Positions 11,756-23,070 of a stretch of 64,000 bases of DNA are shown here, one piece after another (the first letter of the stretch is position 1; the number at the start of each line of letters is the position of its first letter). The DNA lies in NCBI GenBank assembly GCA_030248195.1, contig JASAND010026250.1, positions 1-64,000 on the forward strand, read 5' to 3'. The translations under genes were made by a program, and so were the position numbers. The stretch comes from Trissonchulus latispiculum. Its lineage: Eukaryota > Nematoda > Enoplea > Enoplida > Ironidae. Under the pieces are notes generated by a model, which made no database searches, was not told the origin of the DNA, and was given only the letters and a program-made list of their open reading frames with translations.

Positions 11756-12439
11756 ACAGGAAAACGAAAAAGTTAGGAAAATTTCGCGGTAACCAAAAGT
11801 TTGAGCGCTGTGTAAGAGCAAATGAGCTATAACTTGGCAAAATGTTAATCTGAATTACAAAAACGTCACCAAAGAAATGTTTCGTCGTGGCCTGAACTAA
11901 CCGTATAGATATTAACACAGTACACAAATAGAGGTTCAATTTGCATACGAAAATCCATGCTGCTACTTGTGGATAGTTCATACTTTTGGATACCGCGTTG
12001 ATGGTGTTTGGCCTCAAAATACATCATTTTCTCAATTTTTTTAATATAATGGTCCGTAAGTCGGGTGAAAGCCGAGCTATTCCAACCAAATTCGGTGTGC
12101 CAGTTTGCACATATGAAAGGAAGTTCTGTGCTAAATTTCACTGCAATTGCCGGTGTTTAACTGTGGACGCATGTCTCAGTAAAAAAGGTAAAGGTAACCC
12201 CCGGAGAATTCGCCTACCCTTGTCAGGGTGAGTCTAGGGTGCCGGTGCTCATCCCCGGATACACAGCCCTTGAGCCAGGAGTGTCACCTCGAATGATGAC
12301 TACAACCGTGGAGGAGGGGCCAGCTCCTCAAGGAAGACGCCCTACACGGTCTCCTGTTACCTTCCCACATAAGTGGTACCCATTTACCGACCAACTAAGG
12401 ATATTATTTCGTAAACATACAGCTCACGGTCAATATAAA
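11756..12439. other. No gene recognised; possible dispersed repeat at 12186-12400
   Basis: No supportable exon. The block from about 12186 is more GC-rich than its surroundings (GGTAAAGGTAACCCCCGG, then CCGGATACACAGCCC and GAGCCAGGAGTGTCACC). It has the look of a SINE-like dispersed repeat, but I see no second full copy here and no poly-A tail. Confidence 0.3.
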
Positions 12440-12958
12440 CAGAAATTACTATATGGTCCTAAAACTAAAACTACATGGTCGTGTAAAGTGGTCCTGGTTT
12501 TGGACCTCCTGGTCCTGGTCCTGAAAGCGGTCCTGAGGGTGGTCCTGGTTTTACACCCTTGGTCCTGGGGAGTGGTCCTGGGGTGGTCCTGAAAAGTGGT
12601 CCTGATGGTGGTCCTGAAAAGTGGTCCTGGTTTTACACCCTTGGTCCTGGGGAGTGGTCCTGAAAAGTGGTCCTGGTTTTAGACGCTTGGTCCTAATCCC
12701 GGTCCTGGTTTTAGACCCCTGGTCCTGGTCCTGAAAGTGGTCATGAGGGTAGTCCTGGTTTTACACCGTTGGTCCTGGTCCTGGTCCTGAAAAGTGGTCC
12801 TGGTCCTGGTCCTGCTTTTAGACCCCACCAAAAATTTAGTGGTCTTAGGCAAAATCGAAATTTTTTTTCAACTTTTGGAATATTCTGGAAAACCGGGTCA
12901 CCGAGTCAGGGCTCAACCGGGTCACCGGGTCATGCGTAAGTGACCCGGTTCCATCACT
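12440..12958. repeat. GGTCCT array joined to a truncated hAT-like end
   Basis: Positions 12480-12835 are dominated by GGTCCTGGTCCTGAAAAGT-like units. The segment 12840-12958, read on the minus strand, matches the left half of the 7567-8315 element: it ends CAGTGATGGAACCGGGTCAC and shares the following AAAAGTTG...TTTCGAT and CTAAATTTTTGG tracts. No partner end was found on the left side, so this is a composite or truncated copy. Confidence 0.75.
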
Positions 12959-13246
12959 GATGTGTATTATATATCTATGCATGAACGATGTGTTTCCGCT
13001 AACATCAGATCATGCCATGGCCAGTTCTTCGCACACTTTCCCACTAGTCAGGACAAAGGAAACGTATACGTGCATTACTTTTGATTTGGTGCGATTGGTG
13101 TGACGTGACTCAGTTAACAGTTGAGAAAGTGTTGCCATTTTTGTTTTCTGTCAGTGATGTCCCTGAGCAAGGATGCTAAGGTGGCATTGCAAAATGTGCT
13201 TAAACGGAATAAACAGCATTTTAAGATTAAGCTTGTGTCCGACCTA

Positions 13247-13612
13247 GGGTTGGGCGAGACCGAGATTTCACCGAGACCGAGAAAGAGACCGAGACCAGGG
13301 TACCGAGACCGAGACCGAGACTGGCCAAGTCTCGGCTTTTGGGCGAGACCGAGACCGAGACTGGCAGTTTCAAGCTTTTTAATCTCAGTTTGGAGGTGAG
13401 AAAAGTGGAGGTAAAATAACATACGGTTTTCGTACCTCGTCAGTTAATTTTCGTTGCATTAACTTAAAATTTTCGCTGAAATTTGATGTTTTCAAAAAAT
13501 TTTTGGTCTCGGTCCGAGACCGAGACTTTTGGGTGAGCGAGACCGAGACCGAGACCGAGACTGGCCAAGTCTCGGCTTTTGGGCGAGACCGAGACCGAGA
13601 CTCCCAACCCTG
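13247..13612. mobile_element. hAT-like element, GAGACC type
   Basis: The 8-bp repeat CCGACCTA flanks it (13239-13246 and 13613-13620). The right end read inward is CAGGGTTGGGAGTC. The left end is GGGTTGGGC, which looks like the same end minus its first two bases. Nearly half the element is CGAGAC/GAGACC units, in two blocks separated by an AT-rich centre. Confidence 0.85.
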
Positions 13613-13654
13613 CCGACCTACTCCAGTTTTCTAAACAATCTTGTACAACTTGAT

Positions 13655-13800
13655 TCGGGCTTGATTCGGGGCTCGGGCTTGGCTCGGGCTTCGGGCCCGG
13701 TCCTCTCGGGCTTCGGGCCCGGTCCTCTCGGGCCCTGGGTAAGGCTTCGGGCCGGGCCGAACCCGGCCTGAAAAGTTGGTGAGGCCCGGGCCCGGCCCGG
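13655..13800. repeat. GC-rich GGGCTC/GGGCCC short-unit array
   Basis: Degenerate hexamers (GGGCTC, GGGCCC, TCGGGC) fill about 145 bp directly beside the GAGACC element. The pattern resembles the arrays at the ends of the hAT-like elements, but no terminal inverted repeat or target duplication was found. Confidence 0.6.
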
Positions 13801-14187
13801 AAAATTTCTTAACGGCACAGGCACAACTCCACTTTAGACATTGTGGGATAAGATAATATTTTGGTTAAGCATAGAAATAAAATACTTTTTATTCATGCAA
13901 TTGTAAATACACATGTGAACTACGGAAGCATATTATGATTCTGACTTTCCTAATCCGTCCTGCTAAAACAGTAAATTTGTTCCAGTGTGAACCGAGCTTT
14001 AAGGTTATCGTGCAAGTGCAACTGTTCGAATTCAAAATCCCACTTAATGAAAATTTTAGAGAAGCATCTCTGTTTCCATAAAAATAGTTTGAATTTATTG
14101 GATTTAGAAAGCGTGAAAAGCAGAAAATTGTTTGAAATGTGTTTTAAACTAAGCAGATTAATTAAAATGTGGTATGGACGCGTTTAA

Positions 14188-15426
14188 GGGGGGGTCCATT
14201 TTTGGCCGATTTTTCGACCATCTCCGATTTTGCTCATTTTCACATATTGTGTTGTCCGATTGGTATATTTTAACGAGATTTTGAAATGAAGGTCGGATCT
14301 CTTACGGTTAGCGAGTAATTTCACCTCAAATTTGATGTCAGTATGTGTTAAACATAGGAAACGGAAAAAGTAGTGATTTTTCCGTGCGCCAGAGAATCTC
14401 GCCTACGACAAAATGGAGCACTTCAACGTTCATCCTATATCATATATACGATCTCGAAGGGTGATTTGTAGGAAGCAGAATTTTAATTTAGGCCTTCAAA
14501 AATTTTTAATTAATTTTTTAAGTTTTCGAACAGCCAAATTTGACTGTTTTGCAATGTTTAAATTGGGGGTCAGCAAGTTTGATGAAGCATTCTGAAAGCT
14601 GTAAGTCCTAATTAAAAATTCTACTTCCTACAAATCACAGCCTATGACAAGACATTTCGAACGATACCAATTGATCTTGGTTAGCTCTGTCCGATTTCGA
14701 GATTTCTCTGGCGCAGAAATCTCATTTTTTAGCAAAATTTAGGAAATTCCCGTTTTTTGGCAAATAACCTAGAGCTATGGCAACATAGACCTATAAAATG
14801 TTAGACTATCTATTTGCGCACGATTATTGATGACTTTAGGTCAAGTTTGGGCACAAATGGTGCAGGTTAGTGCACCCAGTTGGTCGCTGGGGTCAAATAT
14901 GGGGGTCTGACAATCATAATCTCAAAAATAGCTATTTTTCCAATTTTTCGAAATACGTTAAATTTTATATCAATCGAAAGCTCTCATTGTCGGGAACATT
15001 TTTTCTTCTTGGACCATTGCCCGCAAATGCACCAAATTCAAGTTATCGGCCGTTAAATGATTTTCGTGGTCAAGACTTTCCAGCGTCGGTGCTACTTCCT
15101 AAAATCACTAAATAAACTAAATAAACTCATAAAGAAACGTTTTCCCATTAAAGGCTACCCTAAGTTCTTTGTTTGCATCAGATATCAAACATACAACCGA
15201 AAATAGCTCCATTCTCAAGGAAGTTCAGGTGTAAAGTGCCTTTATTTGCTGCGGCACCGCCATTTTCACGTGTTTTCAAATTTCATGCAATTAATAGCCG
15301 GTTACTCGTTAAGTACTGAACGAAACTACTCGAAATTGAAACTCGATATGCAGGACATATGTGACAAAATTTTGTGTGAAAATGAGCAAAATCCGTGACC
15401 ATAAAACTTTTCATGGTGGACCCCCC
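14188..15426. mobile_element. TTAA-flanked element, 1.24 kb
   Basis: TTAA at 14184-14187 and 15427-15430. Ends are GGGGGGGTCCA and TGGACCCCCC, and the inverted match continues as GATTTTGCTCATTTTCACA in both ends. No transposase. Near 14968 it contains TATCAATCGAAAGCTCTC followed by GGGAACATTTTTTCTTC, recalling the satellite unit at 906-1690. Confidence 0.82.
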
Positions 15427-15575
15427 TTAAATACATTTCATTTCAATTTTTATGATTCTAACCGTGGAATTTAATAATAGCTGCATTGGCCCCCCTTTTC
15501 TCTATAAAATGACATTTTCTCTGCAAACCATTAAAATGTCCATGGGATTATGTTTACAAACAGGCGGCTGGACCC

Positions 15576-15700
15576 AGTAGCGTAGATGCAAGAAAATGGA
15601 TTAAACTTTTTCTTTTGCGCAATTTTTCCTGGGGGAAAACCAGTGCGGAGAGGGGCGGGCGGTGCCCCCTCTTTTCTTCCCGCGTATCTACGCTAATGGG
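15576..15700. mobile_element. 125-bp MITE
   Basis: The ends AGTAGCGTAGATGC and (inverted) ATTAGCGTAGATACGC face inward. TGGACCC repeats directly at 15569-15575 and 15701-15707. The short AGCGTAGAT ends and GC-rich centre suggest a tiny non-autonomous DNA element. Confidence 0.65.
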
Positions 15701-15991
15701 TGGACCCTATCGCCTAATTGCTTTTTGTCCGACTTAAAACTACATTACCTTTTTCGAAACGCGCTTTTTGACTCTTTACTTTGGTGTTTTATTTTCTTAC
15801 TTTGGTGCTTTGTTTTATATATATTCTGGTGTTTAACGTTTCAGGGTGATTTCAGTATTGTGCTTATATACCTGGAAGTGATGTAGTATTTTGATCCTGG
15901 AACACAGCCTGGGACTACTTCTGTCCACCTTTTTCATAGACGTCAATCCAATTCATACGTAATTCGGACACTTGATAACTGGACGGCAGAA

Positions 15992-16282
15992 ATGAGACAA
16001 AGACGAGAATCGGGAGTCCGACTGGACTACTTCTATCGGTTGACTCAGAGTACGATCATGAAGAATCAGGACTCGGTGTCGGGTCTGTTTCGGTCCCTGA
16101 TCCCCGGATTTTCTGAGCATGCCTGGGTCAGAGATAATGTCTATGTGGTTCACGTTCTCTGGGGACTCATGTTGGCCTACCGAAAGCGGGCGGACTTTGA
16201 CGAGGAACGTATCCGGGTTTATCAGTTGGAACAGACCTGTGTCAAAGTTATGCGATCGCTTCTAACGGCCATGATGCGACAG
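15992..16282 (+). CDS. PHKA: Phosphorylase b kinase alpha regulatory subunit, exon 1
   Basis: Codons 1-97. The ATG at 15992 is followed by RQRRESGVRLDYFYRL, matching the conserved SGVRLD start of vertebrate alpha subunits, so this is the natural start. The segment AWVRDNVYVVHVLWGLMLAY belongs to the N-terminal glucoamylase-like (GH15-related) domain shared by alpha and beta subunits. The exon ends CAG/gtaatt in phase 0 and joins the next exon without frame change. Confidence 0.93.
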
Positions 16283-17119
16283 GTAATTAAACATGAATCG
16301 GTGTGTCTTTCAAAATTTATGTCATCGCATCGCTTATGTCTTGTCTTGATTTACCCCTCCCCCGATGCAATGGTTTCAGACTGATTCTGGAATGCCAAAA
16401 TGGAATTTTAGCAACTTTATGTACGTTTCCAGATCATTTTAGAGATTTTTGGATTTTTTCTGAAAACCCATTTCGGAACGTTTTCGGAAAAGTACCTTTT
16501 TGACCGCTAACCGCTAACTTTTTAAGAATTTTCCAATTTGTCGAAGACAAGGGGAAAACCGAAAGTATAGTTTTCCCGATGGTTCTTTCCGGTATTTACT
16601 CCTAATTGTTAGCATTTAACGTGCACGTTGCCAAAATTTTTAAAAAGATTTGGAACTTTTTCAAAAACTTCATTTCTTATTTTTGAGTTTAGGGGCGAGG
16701 TCGGAATTCCCTCGAATGGGACAGGTCATCGAATCGGGGACGTCCTCCCCAACCGCAGGTTGTCGCACGTCCAAACAAATAATCTAATCTTACCTGGATT
16801 AAGTTACACATTGCCGCTGTTTGCAGAACTTTGCCAGTGGCATATTAATCTGCGTTTTCTACGATATAAGCAGTTCACACATCACAGTACATTACATACT
16901 TAAAAGTTTGTGATTAAAACTTATCCAAGAATAGCATGCTAATTTTCAATTTTTTACTAAGCCCTTACAGTGTGCTCAGCATAGAAATTCCCCTTTTTGT
17001 CTGTCGTCGTGTGGTTAAAACTTGCGAATGTGGTATATCCTATTTATGGTATACTGAACGGTGCCTGGTGATTGTCTTAGAAATTTCCCATTTTGTCAAC
17101 TGTTGTAATGTTGTTACAG

Positions 17120-17596
17120 GTAGAAAAGGTGGAGAAGTTCAAGCACACGGAGGCAACCAAAGATGCCCTGCATGCCAAGTATTCCGTGAAAACGGGGGCC
17201 ACCGTTTGCGGTGACTACGACTGGGGCCATCTCCAAATCGACGCCACCTCTCTGTTTCTGCTGACCCTGGCCCAGCTAACGGCCTCCGGTCTCCAGATAG
17301 TCTACACCCTGGACGAGGTCGCCTTCATACAGAATCTGGTCTTTTACATTGAAACCGCCTATCGGGTCCCAGACTATGGGATCTGGGAGCGGGGCGATAA
17401 GACGAATCAGGGCGTGCCGGAGGTCAACGCCAGTTCCATTGGGATGGCCAAGGCGGCCCTTCAAGCCTTGAATGATCTGGATTTGTTTGGGGCCCGTGGC
17501 TCCCCATCCTCGGTGATTCATGTGATGGCGGATGAGATGGAACAGTGCAAAATTGTTCTGGAATCCATGCTGCCCAGAGAGTCCAATTCAAAAGAG
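17120..17596 (+). CDS. PHKA: Phosphorylase b kinase alpha regulatory subunit, exon 2
   Basis: Codons 98-256, bounded by TTGTTACAG and GAG/gtagaa, phase 0 at both ends. It continues the GH15-like domain with [34 protein letters not shown] and [15 protein letters not shown], each a strong block in alpha subunits. Longer open reading past 17596 runs into a G/C-run transposon and is not coding. Confidence 0.95.
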
Positions 17597-17707
17597 GTAG
17601 AAATATATATGCATACCGGTAGGATTTTCTGCCTTACTTGTTTTCCTGATTTTTTCAGCTTACATTTTTCTTTACTAATACCAGCTGGAGTGCGTAACAG
17701 TAATATA

Positions 17708-18145
17708 CTGGGTTTATTTTACTGGGGGGGGGCGGGGGGGGCGCCCCCCCACTTTTGGGTCCCCCCCCACTCGAGCACCTCCCCCCCCCCCCACTCGTTC
17801 CCCCCCCACTTTTTTGGGCTTCCCCCCCCACTCACTATAGGGTGCCCAGAAAATGCCAAATTATTAGGATTTTTGGTCAAAATTTTCAAAAATTTTCCGG
17901 CTTCGCCGGAATTTTTTTGTCAAAAATCGTCTTTTTTGGTGCTAAAACACAATTTTTGAGCACTTTTAAGCTTAGTTATAGCAGTATATGTAGAAAACAG
18001 GCTTTTTATACGGTATTTTTGGCATTTTTTGCCCATTTTATTTCCCCCCACCACTTTTGCACCTCCCCCCCCCCACTCGTGGGGGGGGCTCCCCCCCCCC
18101 CACTTTCCCCCCCCCCCCACTTTTTTTCGCCTAAAGTAAACCCAG
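17708..18145. mobile_element. G/C-run element with CCGG hairpin core, in PHKA intron 2
   Basis: Ends CTGGGTTTATTTTA and (inverted) CTGGGTTTACTTTA are flanked by ATATA on both sides (17703-17707, 18146-18150). Near the ends are long G and C runs with CCCCCCCCACTTTT units. Near 17889 is the hairpin TTTTCCGGCTTCGCCGGAA. Related copies are at 34166-34600, 42230-42658, 52990-53300 and 54507-54896. Confidence 0.85.
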
Positions 18146-18494
18146 ATATATATGCAAAAGAAGAAGAGTGTGAAAGAGGTAGTGTTTCAGAACTTACGTA
18201 ACAGTACTCCTCCAGCTATAGGAAGAATAGGTTTCCTGGCTGACTGTCTGGTCGCCTCCCTCCCCTTTGGATGTCATATCATTCATGGTTAACATACTCT
18301 GGACAGAGCAGCTTTATGTGCTGCAATAAAGAAATGCCTGCGAGCGGCTTGCTTTTTCTTAATGCAAAACCATAGGGCATAGTGTCTACTCACCAATTAA
18401 TCACTTTGTTTGCTGCTTTGCTCTAAGTATGAAAAATTGCTGATGTTTTCGGAAAGCTTGAATTTGTAAGTTTTTATGCTTTGTCCTGTTTCAG

Positions 18495-21400
18495 GTTGAT
18501 GCAGGGCTTCTCTCAGTGATATCCTATCCAGCCTTTGCCGTTGAGGACTCCCAGCTGATCGAAGCCACCCGGAACAAGATTGTGTCCAAACTTCGTGGTC
18601 GCTTCGGTTGCTGTCGATTCCTGCGAGACGGTTACAAGACGGCTCTGGAAGATCCCAACCGGCTCTACTATGAGCCCTGGGAGCTGCAGAAATTCGAAAA
18701 CATTGAATGTGAATGGCCTGTATTCTTCTGCTATTTAATTCTGGACGGTCTGTTCTCAGAGAACAAGGAACAGGTAAACGAGTATCGGGATTCGATGGAG
18801 AATTTGATCATTAAAACGGAAACTGGCCTCAAAATGGTACCAGAACTGTATACAGTCCCGGCGGATAAGGTGGAGCTGGAAGCGGCCTCTACCGGAAGTC
18901 AGACTCGGGTTCCGGCCGGCGCCATACCCTATCTCTGGGGTCAGTCCCTCTATATCCTAGGCTGCCTAATTGAGGAAGGATTTCTGCAGCCAGCGGAACT
19001 GGACCCCCTCAACCGGCGTCTCTGTACGGAGAAACGTCCAGATATTGTGGTTCAGGTGGTGGCCTTGGCTGAGAATTCTCAGATACAGAAGAAGCTGGCT
19101 CATGCCGGCATTAAGATACAGACTTTGGACGAAGTTGAGCCCTATGTGGTTCAGCCGGCCTCCATTTTGGGGCAGCTTTACTCCCAGCTGGGCCGCTGTG
19201 AGAAGCTCGGCTTGACTGGGCGAGTTTCGCAGGACGTGGGCCTTCTGTCCACCAGTAAGCTTTATGTCCTCGATGATAGAATCTGTGCCTTTACCCCGCA
19301 ATTTATGGATCGCAAACGCTTTTATACTACACAGGATTTGAACATACTGCTGGATGTGCTAAAGTCTGAACTTTACTATGTCAAAAGTTCCTGGAATGTG
19401 CCCGGTCGTCCCCTAATAATCCTGTCTCTGTCCAGATCTTTTGTGTTCGGTGCCTCTCTTGACGGGGAAGAGCCAAAGCTGAACCAGGGAGTGGTCAGTA
19501 CGCTGAAGAAGATGAAATCAGGCTACTATGCCGGGACCAGGATACTGATGGGTCAGATAAAGGATTTTGTCACCACCACCTGTGTTACCCGCCTTACCTT
19601 TCTAGAGAGTTCAGTTCGACGCGAACTGGACCCTCAGGTGCTGCTGTTTCTGTCCAGTCTGATTCGGCCGGTCAAGCAGTCGGCCATGCAAGGCGATGGT
19701 CTGTCGACGCTGGGTCGTCGTGGTTCTCTGGTTCGCAAACCCTCCGACGCACGCTGGGCAAAGATGAAGAAGATCACGGCCTTCACGCGTCGCCGGAAGA
19801 CCATCGTCCTGAAACCGGACGATGTGGATCTGGAAGCCCTGCGGATGCGATCCTCTGCCAATACATCGGCTGCCGTATCGACCGCAGGATCGCCAGGCTC
19901 CAGTGTCTTCAGCACCTCGCCGCATCACACCCCGGTGAGCACTCCCGGAGGTCCCGGTGACGGCACTCCCAGGGCGTCCACCCCCAGTCATGAGGAGACT
20001 CCGGTGCCGCCGTCGACCCCGTCTGGTGCTCCTCGAGATATTGGCGAACTGTTCAGTCACAGTCTGGCCGCCGTGGTGTCCACGCATGAACTGGGCACCC
20101 TGGATAATGTTGAGGTGGCTGAGCTGATTGACATGCTTCAGGATACAGAGGATATAGAGGAACAGGCGGATATTGTCTACTGTCTCTGGGTGAAACAGGG
20201 GCCGGATTATGATACTGGCATCAGTCTGGGCGGTGGGGGACCCTCCCCGCCATCTTCGCGTGATAGTAGCAGGGGAGTTACGGTACGTCATCTGCTGGAG
20301 GAACTGTACGAGAAGGCCTGTAGGAATCAGATCTGGTGGCTGGTCCGACATACGGCCGGCCTTCTGGACAAACGAATGGATGATCTGTCCAAAGCGGTGA
20401 CGGATCTGCTGGTTCGCGGGAAACAGATTACCCTCGGGATGCCAGGAGTCCGGGAAGAACCGATCACTCGGCCCCTTCCGCCGGATGAACTGACCCTGCT
20501 GATCAAGAATCTGTTCAAGAATGATTTCAACTCGGCAGTCTTGACGCAAGAACTGCTGCTGTATCTGGGGATGTTTGTTCGTACGGAGCCCAACCTATTC
20601 CTGGAAATGCTCCGACTTCGAGTGGGCCTGATCGTTCAGGTGATGGCCTCTGAGCTGGCCCGTGTGCTAAACATCAGCGGGGATCAGGCATCCCAGCATC
20701 TGCTGAACCTGACCCCCTACGAAATGAAGACCCTCCTGCATCACATCCTGAGCGGAAAGGAGTTTGGCGGTTCGCCGGGTCAGAAAGCCTCGAATCTGGA
20801 CAACATGATCGTCCATGAGGCCAAGAGCAAGGTGGAACGCAGTGGCATACTGGAACTCCGGAAACAGATGCGTCAAAAGATGTCGGTTCCTTCGATGTCG
20901 GCCAAACTGGCCCCACTGGCTGACCAGCCAGCCACGGAGGCCGCGTCTGCGCCTGAGGAAGAAGAGGATGAAGAGAAAGAGCTGACAGGGCAGTGGCTGA
21001 GACGTCGACGTATTGACGGTGCCCTGAACCGAGTGCCGCAGGACTTCTATGCCAAAGTCTGGGATGTGCTGAGGAAGTGTGAAGCCATCAATGTGGAGGG
21101 CCATGTCCTCCATCAGAATCTGACCAAAGAGATGACCAGGGGGGAGCTGAAATTTGCCCTGACCGTGGAGTCGGTTCTGAACCAGATCCCGGAACCGGAG
21201 TATCGTCAGTTGATGGTTGAGGCCATCATGGTGCTGGTGATTGTGGCCTGTGCCCAGACCAGTATGGCCCTCGGTCCGGGCCAGATTAAGATTAAGGATA
21301 TTGTGCTGGTGGGCAATCGAATCTTCCTGCAGGATCAGCGAGAGCAGACCGGGGATGCGGTCAAATGCTGTGCCAAAGCGCCGCCCGATCCCTGTCAGGG

Positions 21401-21533
21401 TTATGCTGGCCTCTGCGTTCACTTTGTGGACTCGGCGCCTTCGGGTCGCTTTGGAACCCTGACCTATATGTCTCGTGCTGTGGTGGAACTCTACCATCGG
21501 TCTGAGCAAGATATTGAGTGTATTGTTAGCTAG
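18495..21533 (+). CDS. PHKA: Phosphorylase b kinase alpha regulatory subunit, exon 3 and stop
   Basis: This one exon encodes residues 257-1268; the full protein, 1268 aa, is close to the roughly 1230 aa of mammalian alpha chains. The alpha subunit holds and regulates the gamma catalytic subunit of the (alpha beta gamma delta)4 kinase that activates glycogen phosphorylase. Visible blocks include PAFAVEDSQL, GCCRFLRDGYKT, NIECEWPVFF and WGQSLYILG. A regulatory loop has RRGS near residue 663 (a PKA-type site) and a Ser/Thr/Pro-rich stretch at about 715-770. The C-terminal part has RRRIDGALNRVPQDFYAKVW, EPEYRQLMVEAIMVL and SAPSGRFGTLTYMS. The last four residues, CIVS, form a CaaX box, in line with the farnesylated C terminus of mammalian alpha subunits. 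The acceptor is CCTGTTTCAG. The beta chain is the alternative, but the C-terminal blocks and RRGS loop favour alpha. Confidence 0.96.
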   Translation, partial: VDAGLLSVISYPAFAVEDSQLIEATRNKIVSKLRGRFGCCRFLRDGYKTALEDPNRLYYEPWELQKFENIECEWPVFFCYLILDGLFSENKEQVNEYRDSMENLIIKTETGLKMVPELYTVPADKVELEAASTGSQTRVPAGAIPYLWGQSLYILGCLIEEGFLQPAELDPLNRRLCTEKRPDIVVQVVALAENSQIQKKLAHAGIKIQTLDEVEPYVVQPASILGQLYSQLGRCEKLGLTGRVSQDVGLLSTSKLYVLDDRICAFTPQFMDRKRFYTTQDLNILLDVLKSELYYVKSSWNVPGRPLIILSLSRSFVFGASLDGEEPKLNQGVVSTLKKMKSGYYAGTRILMGQIKDFVTTTCVTRLTFLESSVRRELDPQVLLFLSSLIRPVKQSAMQGDGLSTLGRRGSLVRKPSDARWAKMKKITAFTRRRKTIVLKPDDVDLEALRMRSSANTSAAVSTAGSPGSSVFSTSPHHTPVSTPGGPGDGTPRASTPSHEETPVPPSTPSGAPRDIGELFSHSLAAVVSTHELGTLDNVEVAELIDMLQDTEDIEEQADIVYCLWVKQGPDYDTGISLGGGGPSPPSSRDSSRGVTVRHLLEELYEKACRNQIWWLVRHTAGLLDKRMDDLSKAVTDLLVRGKQITLGMPGVREEPITRPLPPDELTLLIKNLFKNDFNSAVLTQELLLYLGMFVRTEPNLFLEMLRLRVGLIVQVMASELARVLNISGDQASQHLLNLTPYEMKTLLHHILSGKEFGGSPGQKASNLDNMIVHEAKSKVERSGILELRKQMRQKMSVPSMSAKLAPLADQPATEAASAPEEEEDEEKELTGQWLRRRRIDGALNRVPQDFYAKVWDVLRKCEAINVEGHVLHQNLTKEMTRGELKFALTVESVLNQIPEPEYRQLMVEAIMVLVIVACAQTSMALGPGQIKIKDIVLVGNRIFLQDQREQTGDAVKCCAKAPPDPCQGYAGLCVHFVDSAPSGRFGTLTYMSRAVVELYHRSEQDIECIVS

Positions 21534-22712
21534 TCCTCTTCTGTCCTGTTACTCTCTTGTTGTTGTGGGTGCTAAGGTTGGCCTGATTTCCCTACCTTGT
21601 TTGACATTTGATCCTAGCTGACTCTTAGGGACAATTGTTGGATTTCTCTCTCTTTTCCTGTGCACTATCCGTTCTGCTTGAAAACGATAAAACTTTTAGT
21701 GACTTTCTTGTTTCTTTTACTTTTTTAATTCTACGCTTTGTGAAACGATATCTGTTGGTATGGTTTGAATTTATGTTGTGTTACGCTTTGTGATAATTGT
21801 GTTTGTACCGTGTTGTGATGTCGTGTAGCCTGTGGAATTGTTTTAGTGGAGTGTCCGGTACATAAGTTCTATCTGTTTTCTAAGGCTATGTTCCAAATTA
21901 CGCTATCGTGTTTGGGCGTTGGGCTCCGTCATTTTTCATTGTTTGCATAGTTGTAACAGTTTTGACAGATATTTATCAAATTATGAAAATGTTTTCAGCA
22001 TTTGCTTCTGTTATATTTCTGTATTTTTGTTTTTGTAGCAATCATCTGCATGATGCAATGCTTAGCCGGTGTATCATTGAGCAGTTAGAATGTAGATGTG
22101 AATCAGATTATTAGTATTGCAATTTGCGTGCCAAATAATAGTGCTATTTGTATGATGTATTTTGCTTTATTACTGTTTATATTTTGGGTCAAGAAGCTAA
22201 GCAAATTAATCCTGTCGAAGCTCAAATTTGATAATTTCTTGAGTTACTTATATCCCCTCATTTTGTCTAGTTGTATTAGTGTTATTTTGCTGTGGTCAGA
22301 ATTATGTAGAAGAATTTTAATTAAATCGTCTTCTTTTGGTGTTGACTTGTCCTGTGGGCCAATTTCTGAAAATGTTGTCGAATGCGCGAGGCGATTTGAG
22401 GGCTTCAAATTTGGAGATGTTTTATACCAGACATTCGACAACATTTTAATGGAATTAGCCTATCTAGTTAAGATAATTAGCCGATAATAGTAGGATAGTA
22501 GGAGTACGCGGTGGACAAAACTTTGCGGTTCTTTTAAAATCAGACTGCCGATATATATGTTTCATACATGTTATATTTCATATGGTGTGGTCCGGCCGAA
22601 GCAACCTATAGTCCAGCAACACCAATTTAGCTCCTGCCTTCAGAAATATAAACCAGAGTGATTTTCGAACTGTGCAATGGATGACGGAGGATTGCTCCAA
22701 ACACTACAGGGG
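21534..22712. other. PHKA 3' flank, no further gene
   Basis: AT-rich, T-rich sequence expected to include the PHKA 3' UTR. I did not find a canonical AATAAA close to the stop. A 14-bp inverted pair AATGTTGTCGAATG / CATTCGACAACATT sits at about 22369 and 22432. Open frames here are not supported. Confidence 0.4.
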
Positions 22713-23070
22713 GGTTACACTATCAAACTTTCGTCTGACTTTGTCAGATGAAAATCTTCCTCCAACAAATGTCAGGCGAAATTCTCGCATGTAAACAACT
22801 AGCTGACTCAGCTCTGACAAGAAAATTTTTGTTGGATCAAAATGGAAATTTCGTCTGATATCGGATGAAACTGACCAATCGTATAGCTTCATTTTAAAGA
22901 AAGCTGGCGTGAAGCAATAGACTTTGAACTTTATTGGACACTGTGTCATTGTCAGACGCAAACTCCTTACTTGTTTGGTGGACAGTGCAAACTACAGGTC
23001 GGATGAAAAATGTTTGCTCTGATATTTGTTCTATCTGATAAAATCAGATGAAAGTTTGATAGTGTAAACC
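22713..23070. mobile_element. MITE with about 38-bp terminal inverted repeats
   Basis: The left end GGTTACACTATCAAACTTTC and right end (inverted) GGTTTACACTATCAAACTTT continue inward with CGTCTGACTTTGTCAGAT-like sequence on both sides. Length is about 358 bp. The target duplication is not clear. CATCTGA/TCAGATG motifs recur inside. Confidence 0.8.

Noticed and set aside
12186..12400. tRNA-derived SINE
   Set aside because: GC-rich repeat-like wording, but I could not place A and B boxes or a tail with confidence.
17597..17959. Read-through of PHKA exon 2 past the donor
   Set aside because: The frame enters an intron and a transposon with proline/glycine runs; the donor GAG/gtagaa joins exon 3 in phase with conserved protein on both sides.
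19611..20549. 312-codon minus-strand frame opposite PHKA exon 3
   Set aside because: Shadow of a GC-rich coding exon; no recognisable domain, while the + strand encodes conserved PHKA sequence.
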